From the NCBI GenBank assembly GCA_025352665.1, contig JANXSM010000025.1, forward strand, positions 1-49,075: a stretch of 49,075 bases of DNA. Reading direction: 5' to 3'. This document shows, piece by piece, positions 36,279 to 45,109 of the stretch (within the stretch, counting starts at the first letter, position 1; the number at the start of each line of letters is the position of its first letter). Origin of the DNA: Rhodospirillales bacterium. GTDB lineage: Bacteria > Pseudomonadota > Alphaproteobacteria > Acetobacterales > Acetobacteraceae. Below the pieces are notes generated by a model. It ran no database searches, was not told where the DNA came from, and was given only the letters and a program-made list of their open reading frames with translations. A program made the translations under genes and the position numbers.

Positions 36279-37040
36279 GTGTCGGCCACCCGATGGCAGC
36301 AGGCCGCACCCGCGTTGGGGGTGCTGCTGATCGTGGCGCTCGCCGCCCTGCTGCAATTCGCCATCCGGGCGGATTGGGTCGACGGCTACACCGTGCCGCT
36401 GCCGAGCGAGGTGCTCGCGAGTCTGCCGCGGCTGTTCGTGGAGGAACACGTGCTGGCCAGATTCGCCATGACCGCCGGCGAAACCTTCGCGGCTGCCACA
36501 ATGGCGCTGGTGGCGGGCCTGGCCTTCGGCATCGTGCTTTACCGCTGGCCGCGTCTCCGGGCCGCGTTCGAACCCTGGGTCGCCGTGCTTGCGGCGGCCC
36601 CCTTGGTGCTGGCCTATCCACTGTTCCTGGTGCTGTTCGGCCGCGGACCGCTGACCATCGTGGTGATTGGTTTCGCCTCCGCCCTCGCCCCGGTGATCCT
36701 CAAAACGGTGGAGGGGTTCGCGGCCATCCGCCAGGTGCTGCTACAGGTCGGCCGCAGCATGCGGCTGTCGCCGGCCCAGGAATTCAGCCTTATCCTGGTG
36801 CCGGCCGCGTTGCCGCATATCTTCACCGGCCTGCGGCTCGCCTTGGTGTTCGCGCTGATCAACGTGGTCGGCGTTGAGTTCCTGATCAATCTCGGCGGCC
36901 TCGGCCAGCTGATCGGCGAACTGTCTGAGCGCTACGATCTGCCGGGCACCTGGGCCGCCATCGGTCTGGTCGTGCTGGTCAGCGTGTTGTTCTTTGTCGT
37001 GCTCGACGCCGGCGAGCGCCGACTGGGAAGGCGGCGGTGA
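36279..37040 (+). CDS. ABC transporter permease 1 (NitT/TauT type)
   Basis: 253 aa with GTG start 36279, preceded by GGAGGGG at about -11. Six hydrophobic segments are visible. The EAA loop reads ILKTVEGFAAIRQVLLQVGRSM followed by the coupling Gly. One of two half-permeases forming the importer channel. Its TGA overlaps the next GTG (GTGA at 37037-37040). Confidence 0.92.
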   Translation: MSATRWQQAAPALGVLLIVALAALLQFAIRADWVDGYTVPLPSEVLASLPRLFVEEHVLARFAMTAGETFAAATMALVAGLAFGIVLYRWPRLRAAFEPWVAVLAAAPLVLAYPLFLVLFGRGPLTIVVIGFASALAPVILKTVEGFAAIRQVLLQVGRSMRLSPAQEFSLILVPAALPHIFTGLRLALVFALINVVGVEFLINLGGLGQLIGELSERYDLPGTWAAIGLVVLVSVLFFVVLDAGERRLGRRR

Positions 37041-37795
37041 GCCAGACGCTGCTTCCAAGGCTTGTGGCGACTATTCTGCTGCTGGTCGCCTGGCAGGCAA
37101 TGGCTCTGTCCGGCCTACTGTTCCGCGACGTGGTGCCCCCGTTGCAGGCCATCGCCTCCGGTGTCGGAGGCGTGCTCGGCGATAGTGGATTCTACGCCAA
37201 CCTGGCCATCACAGGCTTCGAACTCGCGGTCGCTCTCGTCCTCGGTGGCGCCGGCGGCCTCATCGCGGGCCTCGCCCTGGGCGGCAGCCGCTTTCTGTCG
37301 CAGGCGTTGGAGCGTTGGCTGAACTATCTCGGCCCCACTCCAAAGATCATCCTGTTTCCTGTCCTGATCATGATGTTCGGTGTCGGCGCCGGCTCCAAGA
37401 TGGCGATGGGTGCGGTGTCCTGCTTCTTTCCGATCGCCATCAGCGTCGCCGCCGGCGTCCGCGGGGTGGACCCGAAGCTGCTCCAGGTCGGCCGCTCGCT
37501 GCGCGCCGGCCGCCTGCAGATGCTGACCAAGATCTATCTGCCGGCCATGCTGGCCCCCCTGGTCAACGGCGCCAGGCTCGGCTTCGGCGTCGCCCTGATC
37601 GGCGTGCTGCTGGCCGAGACCAAGCTGTCCAACCAGGGCGTCGGCTTTCTCATCATGCAGGCCTATCAGCGGTTCGACATGCCGCGCATGTACGGCCTGC
37701 TGCTGGTCACCGTCGCCTTCGCAGCAGCGGTGAATATTGCAACAGACCGGTTGGCGATACGGCTGCGTGGGAGCAGAGTTCGAGCCAACAAATAA
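37037..37795 (+). CDS. ABC transporter permease 2 (NitT/TauT type)
   Basis: 252 aa with GTG start 37037 overlapping the previous stop. Membrane spans are similar to permease 1, and the EAA-like loop is GVRGVDPKLLQVGRSLRAGR. It would pair with permease 1 as a heterodimer. The substrate-binding protein follows 15 bp downstream. Confidence 0.92.
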   Translation: MSQTLLPRLVATILLLVAWQAMALSGLLFRDVVPPLQAIASGVGGVLGDSGFYANLAITGFELAVALVLGGAGGLIAGLALGGSRFLSQALERWLNYLGPTPKIILFPVLIMMFGVGAGSKMAMGAVSCFFPIAISVAAGVRGVDPKLLQVGRSLRAGRLQMLTKIYLPAMLAPLVNGARLGFGVALIGVLLAETKLSNQGVGFLIMQAYQRFDMPRMYGLLLVTVAFAAAVNIATDRLAIRLRGSRVRANK

Positions 37796-37810
37796 AAAGA
37801 GGAAACGCCG

Positions 37811-38761
37811 GTGAAGAAGCTGTTGGCAGTCTTGCTGCTGGGTGTTGCGGTTCTTCCGGCCGTCTCCCATGCCGAAACGCTGAAGCTTGCGGTCGGCCAG
37901 CGCGGCAACTGGGACACCTCGATCTCCGAACTCGGCCAGGAGGCCGGCATCTTCGCCAAACACGATCTGACCCTTGAGATCCTCTACACTGCCGGCGGCG
38001 GTGAGACCCAGCAGGCGGTGATATCACGCAGCGTCGATATCGGCGTCGCTGTCGGCACTCTGGGCGTGCTCGGCGCCGCCTCCAAGGGCGCACCGCTGCG
38101 GATCCTCGGCGGCGAGACCACTGGGGCCGCCGACCTGTTCTGGTATGTGCCGACGGCATCGCCCATCCACACCGTGCCGGATCTGGCCGGCAAGACGGTG
38201 GCCTTTTCGACTGTCGGATCCTCTACCAACAGCACTGCCCTGATGATGGAGGCGCAGTCCAAGGTCGCCTTCAAACTGACCGCCACCGGTGGCCTGCCTG
38301 GCACCTTTACCCAGGTGATGTCCGGCCAGATCGACGCCGGCTGGAGTGCAGCCCCCTTCGGTGTCGACGCATTGACCAAGGGCAGCATCCGCACGGTGTT
38401 CCGCGGCAGCGACGTGAAGGCCGCCCAGGACCAGACCATCCGCTGCCTGATCACCCATGCCGCCGTACTCGCGCAGAAGAAGACCGCCGTGGAGCACTAT
38501 ATGGACGCATACCGCGAGACGCTTGAGTGGATGTACACCAACCCCGACGCGATCACCCGCTACGCCGCCTTCGCCGGCGTCACACCCGAAGTGGCCCGCC
38601 AGACCCGCGACCAGTTCTTCCCCAGGGCGGCGCTGGACCCCAACCGTATGAGCGGCCTGGACGCGATCATGACCGATGGCGTCACCTTCAAGTTCCTCGC
38701 AGCCCCGCTTACCCCGCAGCAGGTCAGCCAGGTGATCCTCATTCCTGGCTTCAAACCCTAA
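37811..38761 (+). CDS. ABC transporter substrate-binding protein (NMT1/SsuA-like)
   Basis: 316 aa with GTG start 37811, preceded by AGAGGAAA. Signal peptide MKKLLAVLLLGVAVLPAVSHA, cleavage before ETLKLAVGQ. Periplasmic binding-protein fold with VDIGVAVGTLGVLGAASKGAP and PDLAGKTVAFSTVGSSTNST, as in SsuA/TauA/NMT1 proteins that bind sulfonates, thiamine precursors or other small anions. The ligand is not determinable here. Given the thiamine-diphosphate enzyme at the head of the operon, a keto-acid or sulfonate ligand is a reasonable idea. Confidence 0.92.
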   Translation: MKKLLAVLLLGVAVLPAVSHAETLKLAVGQRGNWDTSISELGQEAGIFAKHDLTLEILYTAGGGETQQAVISRSVDIGVAVGTLGVLGAASKGAPLRILGGETTGAADLFWYVPTASPIHTVPDLAGKTVAFSTVGSSTNSTALMMEAQSKVAFKLTATGGLPGTFTQVMSGQIDAGWSAAPFGVDALTKGSIRTVFRGSDVKAAQDQTIRCLITHAAVLAQKKTAVEHYMDAYRETLEWMYTNPDAITRYAAFAGVTPEVARQTRDQFFPRAALDPNRMSGLDAIMTDGVTFKFLAAPLTPQQVSQVILIPGFKP

Positions 38762-38810
38762 CCTGACATCGGCTTGTTTTGACGGCTCTGCGGGATCAGC
38801 TAGAGCATGA

Positions 38811-38905
38811 GCGCTTCTGATAGGCGAAGCGATCATGCTCTAGCCTTCTGTTTTGACGAGCATCTTTAGTCGAACGGTGATTCCATTTGGTCGGACGATG
38901 CTCTA
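38811..38905. repeat. TAGAGC palindromic repeat, copy 4 (most complete)
   Basis: A first hairpin has perfect 10-bp arms TAGAGCATGA/TCATGCTCTA with an inner CGCTTC/GAAGCG stem. It is followed by GCCTTCTGTTTTGACGAGCA and a right half ending GATGCTCTA. This is the reference copy for the family and could also act as a terminator region after the ABC operon. Confidence 0.85.
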
Positions 38906-38939
38906 GGACTTCCGCGGAACGGCGAACGGGCATGCTGTA

Positions 38940-39599
38940 TTGTTTCAAATTGACACTGGTCTGCCCGAGCTCATTGCCAGCTACGGCTATTGGCTCGTCG
39001 CCGGCGTTATCGCCATAGAAAGCATGGGGCTGCCGCTGCCGGGCGAGGCGACTTTGCTTGCAGCTGCAATCTATGCCGGCAACACTGGCCGCCTCAACAT
39101 CGCCTTGGTGATCCTGGCAGCGAGCCTTGGCGCCATCGTCGGCGACAATCTGGGTTACTGGATTGGCCGCGAGGCCGGGTTCCGACTGCTGGTGCGCTGG
39201 GGCCCGCGGGTTGGGCTGACCACGGGGCGGCTGAAGATAGGCCAGTACCTGTTCCGCCAGCACGGCGGCAAGGTGGTGTTCTTCGGCCGCTTCGTGGCCC
39301 TGCTGCGCGCGCTTGCAGGACCGCTGGCCGGCGCCAACCGCATGGACTGGCGCAAGTTCTTCGCCTTCAACGCAAGCGGCGCGGTGGTCTGGACCGGCAG
39401 CTACGGCCTTGCAGCCTACCTGTTCGGCAGTCACATCACCCATCTGCTAGGCCCGATCGGCGTCGTGCTGTCCGCCGTGGCGCTGGTCGTGATCGTCACC
39501 GTCGGCATCCTGGCCCGTCGGCACGAGGCTGTGTTGCGCGATGCCGCCGAGCGCGCGTTCCCCGGTCCGCTCCCTGGCGTCGAGGAGCCCGCCCGATGA
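38940..39599 (+). CDS. DedA family membrane protein
   Basis: 219 aa with TTG start 38940 (MFQIDTGLPELIASYGYWL); a nearby ATG is out of frame. The ESMGLPLPGEATLLAAA block, GDNLGYWIGREAG and FFGRFVALLRALAGPLAGAN are DedA/SNARE-associated signatures. These proteins are lipid scramblases or proton-coupled flippases (undecaprenyl phosphate or phospholipid) in the inner membrane. The TGA overlaps the start of the phospholipase D gene (ATGA at 39596). Confidence 0.93.
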   Translation: MFQIDTGLPELIASYGYWLVAGVIAIESMGLPLPGEATLLAAAIYAGNTGRLNIALVILAASLGAIVGDNLGYWIGREAGFRLLVRWGPRVGLTTGRLKIGQYLFRQHGGKVVFFGRFVALLRALAGPLAGANRMDWRKFFAFNASGAVVWTGSYGLAAYLFGSHITHLLGPIGVVLSAVALVVIVTVGILARRHEAVLRDAAERAFPGPLPGVEEPAR

Positions 39600-41035
39600 T
39601 CCATGTGTTCGACCTGCTGGTCCGTTCCGAATCGGGCATTTTTTTCGTCATCGGCCTGATCATCGCAGTCATCATTACCGGCCATGTGCTGCTGACCAAA
39701 CCGAGCGTAACGGCTGCGGCAGGGTGGATCGCCCTCGTGTTGTTCTCACCGTTCTTCGGCGGCTTCGCCTATTTCGCCCTCGGGATCAACCGCGTCCGCC
39801 GCCGTGCCCGCAGACTTCGCAGGCGCGGCCGCCCTCACAGCAAAAGCGAGCGCGAATCCTGGGAGATGCCGGCCGAGGAAGCCAACATCTGGGCCCTCTC
39901 TCGCGCGATCGGCCGCATTTCGGCCAGACGCGTCGAGCCCGGCAACATCATCGAAATCCTGCAGAACGGCGACCAAGCCTATCCCGCCATGCTCGACGCC
40001 ATCGCCGCCGCGAAATCCAGCATCGGGCTGTCGAGCTACATCATGCGCGCCGACACCGCCGGCCACCGCTTCGTCGACGCTCTCCAGGCCGCACAGGCGC
40101 GCGGCGTGGTGGTGCAGGTTATCGTCGATGGGGTGGGCAGCGGCTGGATCCACTCGCCGGCCTATGCGGCCCTGAAACACGCGAAAGTGCCGGTCGTGCG
40201 CTTCATGCATGCGTTCATGCCGTGGAACATGCCTTTCCTCAATCTGCGCACCCACAAGAAGATCTTGGTGATCGACGGCACCATCGGCTTCACTGGCGGC
40301 ATCAACATCGCCGACCAGAACGTGCTGGCGGACCGTCCCGAAAATCCGGTGCAGGACACGCATTTCCGCCTGACCGGCCCCGTCGTGGCCCAGCTCGTCG
40401 AAGCCTTCGCCTCAGACTGGCATTTCGTCACCCAGCAGCGCCTGGATGGACCGGCCTGGTTCCCCGAGCTCTCCCCCGCCGCAAACGGCGCCGGCGCCCC
40501 CGCCCGTGTGGTCACCGCAGGGCCCGACCAGGACCTCGAAAAGGTCGAATTCGTGGTGCTCGAGGCGCTGGCCTGCGCCAAGGAAAGCATCCAGGTGATG
40601 ACGCCTTATTTCCTGCCGGACGAGCGTCTGGTCACCGCCTTGTCGCTGGCCGCCATGCGCGGTGTGACCGTCGACATCATCCTGCCCGAGCGCAGCGACC
40701 ACCGCTGGATCGACTACGCCCTGCGCGCCAACGTGCTGCCGCTGCTGCGCGACGGCGTGCGCATCTGGCGCAGCCCGCAGCCGTTCCGGCACTCCAAGGT
40801 GATGATCATAGACGCCAACTGGTGCTTGATCGGCAGCAGCAACTGGGACATGCGCAGCTTCCGGCTGAACTTCGAACTCTGCGTCGAGTTCTACGACCGC
40901 GCCCTCGCCACAGCCCTCGTCGAGATGCTGGAGCGCTGCAAAGGGCCACCGTTGGAGATCGGCGATATCCTTCGCCGAAGGCTGCCGATACGCCTGCGCG
41001 ACGCGGCGGTCCGGCTGTTTCTGCCCTACCTCTGA
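39596..41035 (+). CDS. Cardiolipin synthase / phospholipase D family protein
   Basis: 479 aa from ATG 39596. Two N-terminal membrane helices (GIFFVIGLIIAVIITGHVLL and AAGWIALVLFSPFFGGFAYF), then two HKD motifs: His220 in THKKILVIDG and His399 in RHSKVMIID with GSSN after it. This is the layout of bacterial ClsA-type cardiolipin synthases, which condense two phosphatidylglycerols. Coupled to DedA, which suggests a membrane-lipid unit. The 3' end overlaps the convergent EEP gene by 10 bp. Confidence 0.93.
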   Translation: MIHVFDLLVRSESGIFFVIGLIIAVIITGHVLLTKPSVTAAAGWIALVLFSPFFGGFAYFALGINRVRRRARRLRRRGRPHSKSERESWEMPAEEANIWALSRAIGRISARRVEPGNIIEILQNGDQAYPAMLDAIAAAKSSIGLSSYIMRADTAGHRFVDALQAAQARGVVVQVIVDGVGSGWIHSPAYAALKHAKVPVVRFMHAFMPWNMPFLNLRTHKKILVIDGTIGFTGGINIADQNVLADRPENPVQDTHFRLTGPVVAQLVEAFASDWHFVTQQRLDGPAWFPELSPAANGAGAPARVVTAGPDQDLEKVEFVVLEALACAKESIQVMTPYFLPDERLVTALSLAAMRGVTVDIILPERSDHRWIDYALRANVLPLLRDGVRIWRSPQPFRHSKVMIIDANWCLIGSSNWDMRSFRLNFELCVEFYDRALATALVEMLERCKGPPLEIGDILRRRLPIRLRDAAVRLFLPYL

Positions 41036-41661
41036 GGTGATTGCAGGCGCAACATAATGGGATGATGGTCGGACGTGCCGCGCGACAGCACGGAGGTCTC
41101 CAGACAGGTAACCCCACGGATCAGGCAGCGATCCAGCCGGAGCGGCACCGACCGGCTCATCCGATGGGTGGCCAAACGCGGCCCCGCGTCATGAAACCCG
41201 GCCAGCATGGTCGGCCCGACCATATTGTAGTCACCCACCACCACCGCATGGGCCGGCAGATGGCCCGCGATGAACCGCAGCTGCCGCCGGTTGAGCAACT
41301 GCCCGTGCGACAGATGAACATTTGCGAAGGTGATGCCCGCAAACTCCACGATCTGGCTGATCCGCCGCACCATCGCACCCGCAGGCAGCGCCAATATCCT
41401 GGGCGCGTCGCGGGCGGTGCGCGCGGTCCAGGCGGCCAGCCCATGCCTACGGTCAGGCAGTGGTTCCCAATCCAGCGTGCCCCCCACCAGCCGGTCGATG
41501 CCGGTGATCCCAGTGGTAGCCTCCTGCATCATCAACAGATCCGGCTGATACTGCTCGATCAGCCGCGCCACCTCCGCAAGTGCGGCACCATCCTTGTGCA
41601 GCAGGTTCCAGCTGATCAGCCTGATTTCGGCCGGGCCGTGGTGTTGTTTCATCGAAGGCAC
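41026..41661 (-). CDS. Endonuclease/exonuclease/phosphatase family protein
   Basis: 211 aa; Met4 (41652) is an alternative start. Fold motifs: LISWNLLHKDG, LLMMQEATTG (metal-binding Glu), NVHLSHGQLLNRRQL, VVVGDYNMVGPT and the C-terminal SDHHPIML (catalytic Asp-His pair). It hydrolyses phosphodiesters of DNA, RNA or lipids. The short length lacks extra domains. Next to lipid genes, a phospholipid or sphingomyelinase-like activity is possible but unproven. Confidence 0.88.
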   Translation of the reverse strand: MPSMKQHHGPAEIRLISWNLLHKDGAALAEVARLIEQYQPDLLMMQEATTGITGIDRLVGGTLDWEPLPDRRHGLAAWTARTARDAPRILALPAGAMVRRISQIVEFAGITFANVHLSHGQLLNRRQLRFIAGHLPAHAVVVGDYNMVGPTMLAGFHDAGPRLATHRMSRSVPLRLDRCLIRGVTCLETSVLSRGTSDHHPIMLRLQSPQR

Positions 41662-41780
41662 CGGATCCTGACCGATATTAATGGCGCCCTATCAGAAACG
41701 TTCCGGTTGCGGTCGGACTATTTCGGCGGATTGATGAAGCCGCTGGCCACCAGGTTCGCCTGGACATACCGCGCCTGCTT

Positions 41781-42108
41781 CACCACCGCCACCGCATCCA
41801 CGCCCATCCCGAGACCTGCTACGAGGAAATCCACACCGCGGCCCTGGCCGCCGAAGCGTTACGAAGTTGGGGCATCGCTTGCGAAAAAAGGCATCGGCAG
41901 AACCTGCGTGGCCGCCAGCATCCCGCTCGCCCACCTGATCCTGGGACTGCAGACGATCGTCAGCCACAACGTGCCGCCGGCCGAACCGGCCGTCATGAGT
42001 ATCGGCCATATCTCCGCAGGCTCCGCCGACGCCCCCAACGCCATCCCCTCCGAAGTCATCATCGGCGGCACCGCGCGCTGCGACGCCCCCGAAGTCCGAG
42101 CCCTGCTC
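41781..42108 (+). pseudogene. Broken M20 family amidohydrolase
   Basis: One frame reads HRHRIHAHPETCYEE then IHTAALAAEALRSWGI, the M20D start. A second frame reads ILGLQTIVSHNVPPAEPAV followed by MSIGHISAGSADAPNAIPS and GGTARCDAPEVRALL, the dimerisation domain. The metal-binding region between them is largely missing. A frameshift and an internal deletion explain this. It is followed in-frame by an OppF piece. Confidence 0.8.
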
Positions 42109-42690
42109 AAACGCTCGCGCCGCCAGATGCAGATGGTGTTCCAGGATCCGTATTCGACGCTCAATTCGCGCATGACCGTCGGAAAATTCGTGGCCGAGCC
42201 ATTTAGAGCAATATTGCCTGAGGGTGAATCATCTACTCGATAAAATTACGCGTTAAAACAGAAGGCTGTAGCGTCCACCGCGTCGGCAGCAGCGACGAGC
42301 GGCACACTCTGGTTGCCGATCTGTTCTGCACTGTCGGTCTCGATCCGCGCGCATCGATCACTACCCGCATGAATTTCCCCGCGGCCAGCGCCAGCGCATC
42401 TGCATCGCCTGCGCCATCGCCATCAAACCGCTATAGTGGTGGACGAGCCAGTCACGGCGCTGGACGTGTAGAATCAGGCGCAGATCGTCAATCTGTTCCA
42501 GGACCTGCAGGAACAGCTCGGCCTCGCCTATCTGTTCATTGCGATGATCTCGCCATGGTACGCTCCCTATGCCACCGCTTGGCCGAACTGCCGCGCGGGC
42601 GTGTCGTGGAAATCGGCCCGACCGAAGCCCTGCTCGCAGACGCCCGGCATCGCCACACCCAAAAGCAGCTGTCGATGTCGTTCCTGATGG
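42109..42690 (+). pseudogene. Broken OppF/DppF-type ABC ATPase
   Basis: The gene begins mid-domain, RRQMQMVFQDPYSTLNSRMTV, directly after the M20 piece. It is interrupted by repeat copy 5 and resumes as [38 protein letters not shown] is next (signature GGQ changed to RGQ), then [11 protein letters not shown] followed by an in-frame TAG, then [19 protein letters not shown] and [18 protein letters not shown]. The Walker A half is gone, and several frameshifts and stops are present. Confidence 0.85.
42204..42271. repeat. TAGAGC palindromic repeat, copy 5 (half element inside oppF)
   Basis: TAGAGCAATATTGCCTGAGG and CGTTAAAACAGAAGGCTGTAG match the distal half of copy 3. It splits the dead oppF between AEPF and SDERHTL. 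The insertion may have come before or after inactivation. Confidence 0.7.
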
Positions 42691-42744
42691 CGCCGCAACG
42701 GGCGGCCACCCAGCTCCCTGCCAAGGAGGCAATGTGCAGCGGTC

Positions 42745-43110
42745 CCCATGTGCTGACCCGCAATGGGCCCGGCGACAGGTTGGAGCTGGAGGCTCGTGCC
42801 GGCTACCCATGGCCCGAGCCCGACGTCGAGAATATGGTGTTGCGCATCATCACCGACCAGTCCGACGCATCGCCGGCCTGCTCGCCGGCGAGCCAGATCA
42901 TCACCGATATCGCGCGCTCCGATCTCGCGGGCATCAGTGCGCCCGGCAAGGCGAAAGCCTCGGCTTCCGACAGCATCCTGAGCATGCTGGTCAAGATCAA
43001 CACCGATAAGGCGCCGTTCAAACGCCAGCCAGTGCTGCGCTAGGCGCTGAACTATGCGGGCGACAAACAAACTCTCGTCGACTCGATCTATGATAGTCAG
43101 GTCACGGCTG
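42745..43110 (+). pseudogene. Fragment of a peptide-type substrate-binding protein gene
   Basis: It reads [20 protein letters not shown] and [14 protein letters not shown], then (shifted) IAGLLAGE, IITDIA, KINTDKAPF, a TAG, then ALNYAGDKQTLVDSIYDSQ. The alignment to SBP_bac_5 proteins is clear, but only about a fifth of the gene remains. It has at least two frameshifts and one nonsense codon. Confidence 0.75.
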
Positions 43111-43114
43111 GCCG

Positions 43115-43405
43115 GTGCTAGTTCCTGTCACGCTTCCACACTTGCTTCAACCTGATGCTGGTGCCCTGAGACGCTCACCCATCTCATCCTGCGCAGTACC
43201 GCGGCGAGTGATGCGCACCCGGAAGGATGCCATCCGCAACGCCGCTACTCGGTTCGGCAAGGCGACCAGGGGGCCGGTCGCGATGGTGCACAAGATCGTT
43301 TTTGACCGGGTGATCGGCGATATCGAACTGTGGCAAATTTGGCTGGCGCTGCAGCCGCTCTACTTCGAGATCTTCGACACCCGCAAGCGGCTCTGGCGCG
43401 GGTAA
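43115..43405 (+). other. Unassigned stretch, probably remnant
   Basis: An open frame of 96 codons ends LWQIWLALQPLYFEIFDTRK and RLWRG. I recognise no family. With dead genes on both sides it is likely a leftover, not a gene. Confidence 0.3.
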
Positions 43406-43429
43406 GACAGTTCGTCCAGCCGGCACCCG

Positions 43430-43924
43430 CTACCTGAGCTGCTCGGCCACCTTGTCGAGCCCCGCCTGCACGCAGGGCTCGTCGACGCCCGGTGAGCCCG
43501 AAGCGCCGACGCCGCCGATCACCTCGTTGCCGAACTTGATCGGCAATCCCCCGCCGATGGCGATGACATTGGGTAAGGTGACCTGCTGCAGCACCGTTGC
43601 ATTATTCTCAGCGAATCGTTTGGCGTATTCGCTCGTCGGTGTCCGGAAGCTCATGGCGGTGTAGGCCTTTCGCCGCGCGTTCTCCATCGTGTGCGGTGCA
43701 GCGTTGTCGCCACGGATGGCTACGATGGTCGCGCCTGCGCGGTCCACCACCACGGCTGATTCCGGATAGCCTTTCGCAACACAGCTATCGACGGCGGCTT
43801 TGGCGATCGTCAGCGCCATATCTGCCGTAAGATCATGACGCAGCAGGAGTTCGGCCCTGACCGGACCAGCAAGCGTGCCGAATGCGAGCGTAAGCAAGAA
43901 TGTCCGCGATATAGGTTTGTGCAT
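43430..43924 (-). CDS. Secreted HbpS/GlcG-like heme-binding family protein
   Basis: 164 aa from ATG 43924 (MHKPISRTFLLTLAFGTLAGPVRA, signal peptide). The DUF336 domain shows ALTIAKAAVDSCVAKGY, VVVDRAGATIVAIRGDNA, HTMENARRKAYTAMSF and GGGLPIKFGNEVIGGVGASG. Related proteins (HbpS, GlcG) bind heme or corrinoid-like ligands. It is one of the few intact genes among pseudogenes, so it may be under separate selection. Confidence 0.88.
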   Translation of the reverse strand: MHKPISRTFLLTLAFGTLAGPVRAELLLRHDLTADMALTIAKAAVDSCVAKGYPESAVVVDRAGATIVAIRGDNAAPHTMENARRKAYTAMSFRTPTSEYAKRFAENNATVLQQVTLPNVIAIGGGLPIKFGNEVIGGVGASGSPGVDEPCVQAGLDKVAEQLR

Positions 43925-43986
43925 GGCTGGGCTTTCCTGGGCTTCCTGTTGATCGCTTTGCGACGCTATGGTTTCGCCACCGCAGC

Positions 43987-44947
43987 CTACACCTGTAGCA
44001 AGGCCGCGATATAACCGTAGCAGAAGGCAAAGCCGGTGTTGACCGGGTCGCGCCCACTCACGTGCGGTACGTGGTCGGGTATGATCATGTATTGATACCC
44101 GACCTCCGCATAGGTCTGCAGCGAGCGCCACATGTCCATATCGCCTTCCTCCGGGAAGGTCTCCATGAACGATAGTTTACCGCCGCGGATGTTGCGGAAA
44201 CGTACGCTGAATAACTTGCCGCGGGTGTCGAACCAGCGGATCACGTCGTCGATCTCGCGGCGCGGGTCGTCCATCATTTCGCCGACGCTGCCCTGGCAGA
44301 AGTTGAGGCCGTGATAGGGGCTCTCGCGCATCTGCACGAAGCGCTTCAACCCATCGACCGAACCGAGCACCCGCGGACCCCCCGATAACCCGGCGGCGTG
44401 TAGGGGTCGTGCGGGTGGCAGGCGAGGCGGATGCGATGTGCTTCAGCCACCGGCATCACGCGCTCGAGGAAGTAATCAATGCGCTCCCAGTTTTCCTCCT
44501 CCGACAGTATTCCGGCGGGCGAGGGGGGCGCCTGTTGATCCGTCTTGTCCCAGCGAAAGGCAGCCGCCATTGCGCCGCCACGGCCAGCTTCGGCAGACGT
44601 GCGGGGAATGCCGATGATGTTGAGGTTGTATTTTGCAGCCGGGATTCCAACAGCCGCGAGGTTTTCGATCAACGTGCAGACCTCGCCGATCTGACGGTCT
44701 CGCTCGGGCCCCGCGAGCAGGATATCGGGGCCCGCCTGCTGCTCGATCGGCCGTGAGTTCAGCGGCAACTGCACCGTCCCAGCTGTGGTCCACACGATTC
44801 AACACTTTCGCGGTGCCGCGCAAGGTCGTCGCGCGTCCAACCGCGGGGAGGGCCTACGGGATCGCCACAAATATGCGTGACGCCAAGCTGCGCCATCACT
44901 CGGTAGTCATCATCGTTGCGGGCGTTGATTTGCGTTCCCAGATACAT
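43987..44947 (-). pseudogene. Mannonate-dehydratase-like gene split over three frames
   Basis: The pieces, in order, are MYLGTQINARNDDDYRVMAQ (start near 44947), NSRPIEQQAGPDILLAGPER with HPHDPYTPPGYRG (44346-44760), and SVDGLKRFVQMRESPYHGLN with FCQGSVGEMMDD (43987-44370). Together they make a TIM-barrel sugar-acid dehydratase of about normal length, but each piece is in a different frame, so two frameshifts (about 44770-44795 and 44350-44370) break it. The order agrees with UxuA-type genes. Confidence 0.85.
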
Positions 44948-45109
44948 GCCTGTTTCATCTTCGCTTCGTGCTTGCGGAAAGCCTAAACGCGCTGCGTCGG
45001 GAGTGAGAGCCCCCCCGCGCATCTGCGGTCTTTCCATTGGCTCCCGGCCGCGGCTACTCTATTGCAGCGCGAACACCGCACAAGCAGAGCCGGCGTTGGG
45101 AGAAACGAC

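Noticed and set aside
35437-36621. 394-codon minus-strand frame opposite the ABC operon
   Set aside because: It lies across three coupled transporter genes and has no recognisable domain.
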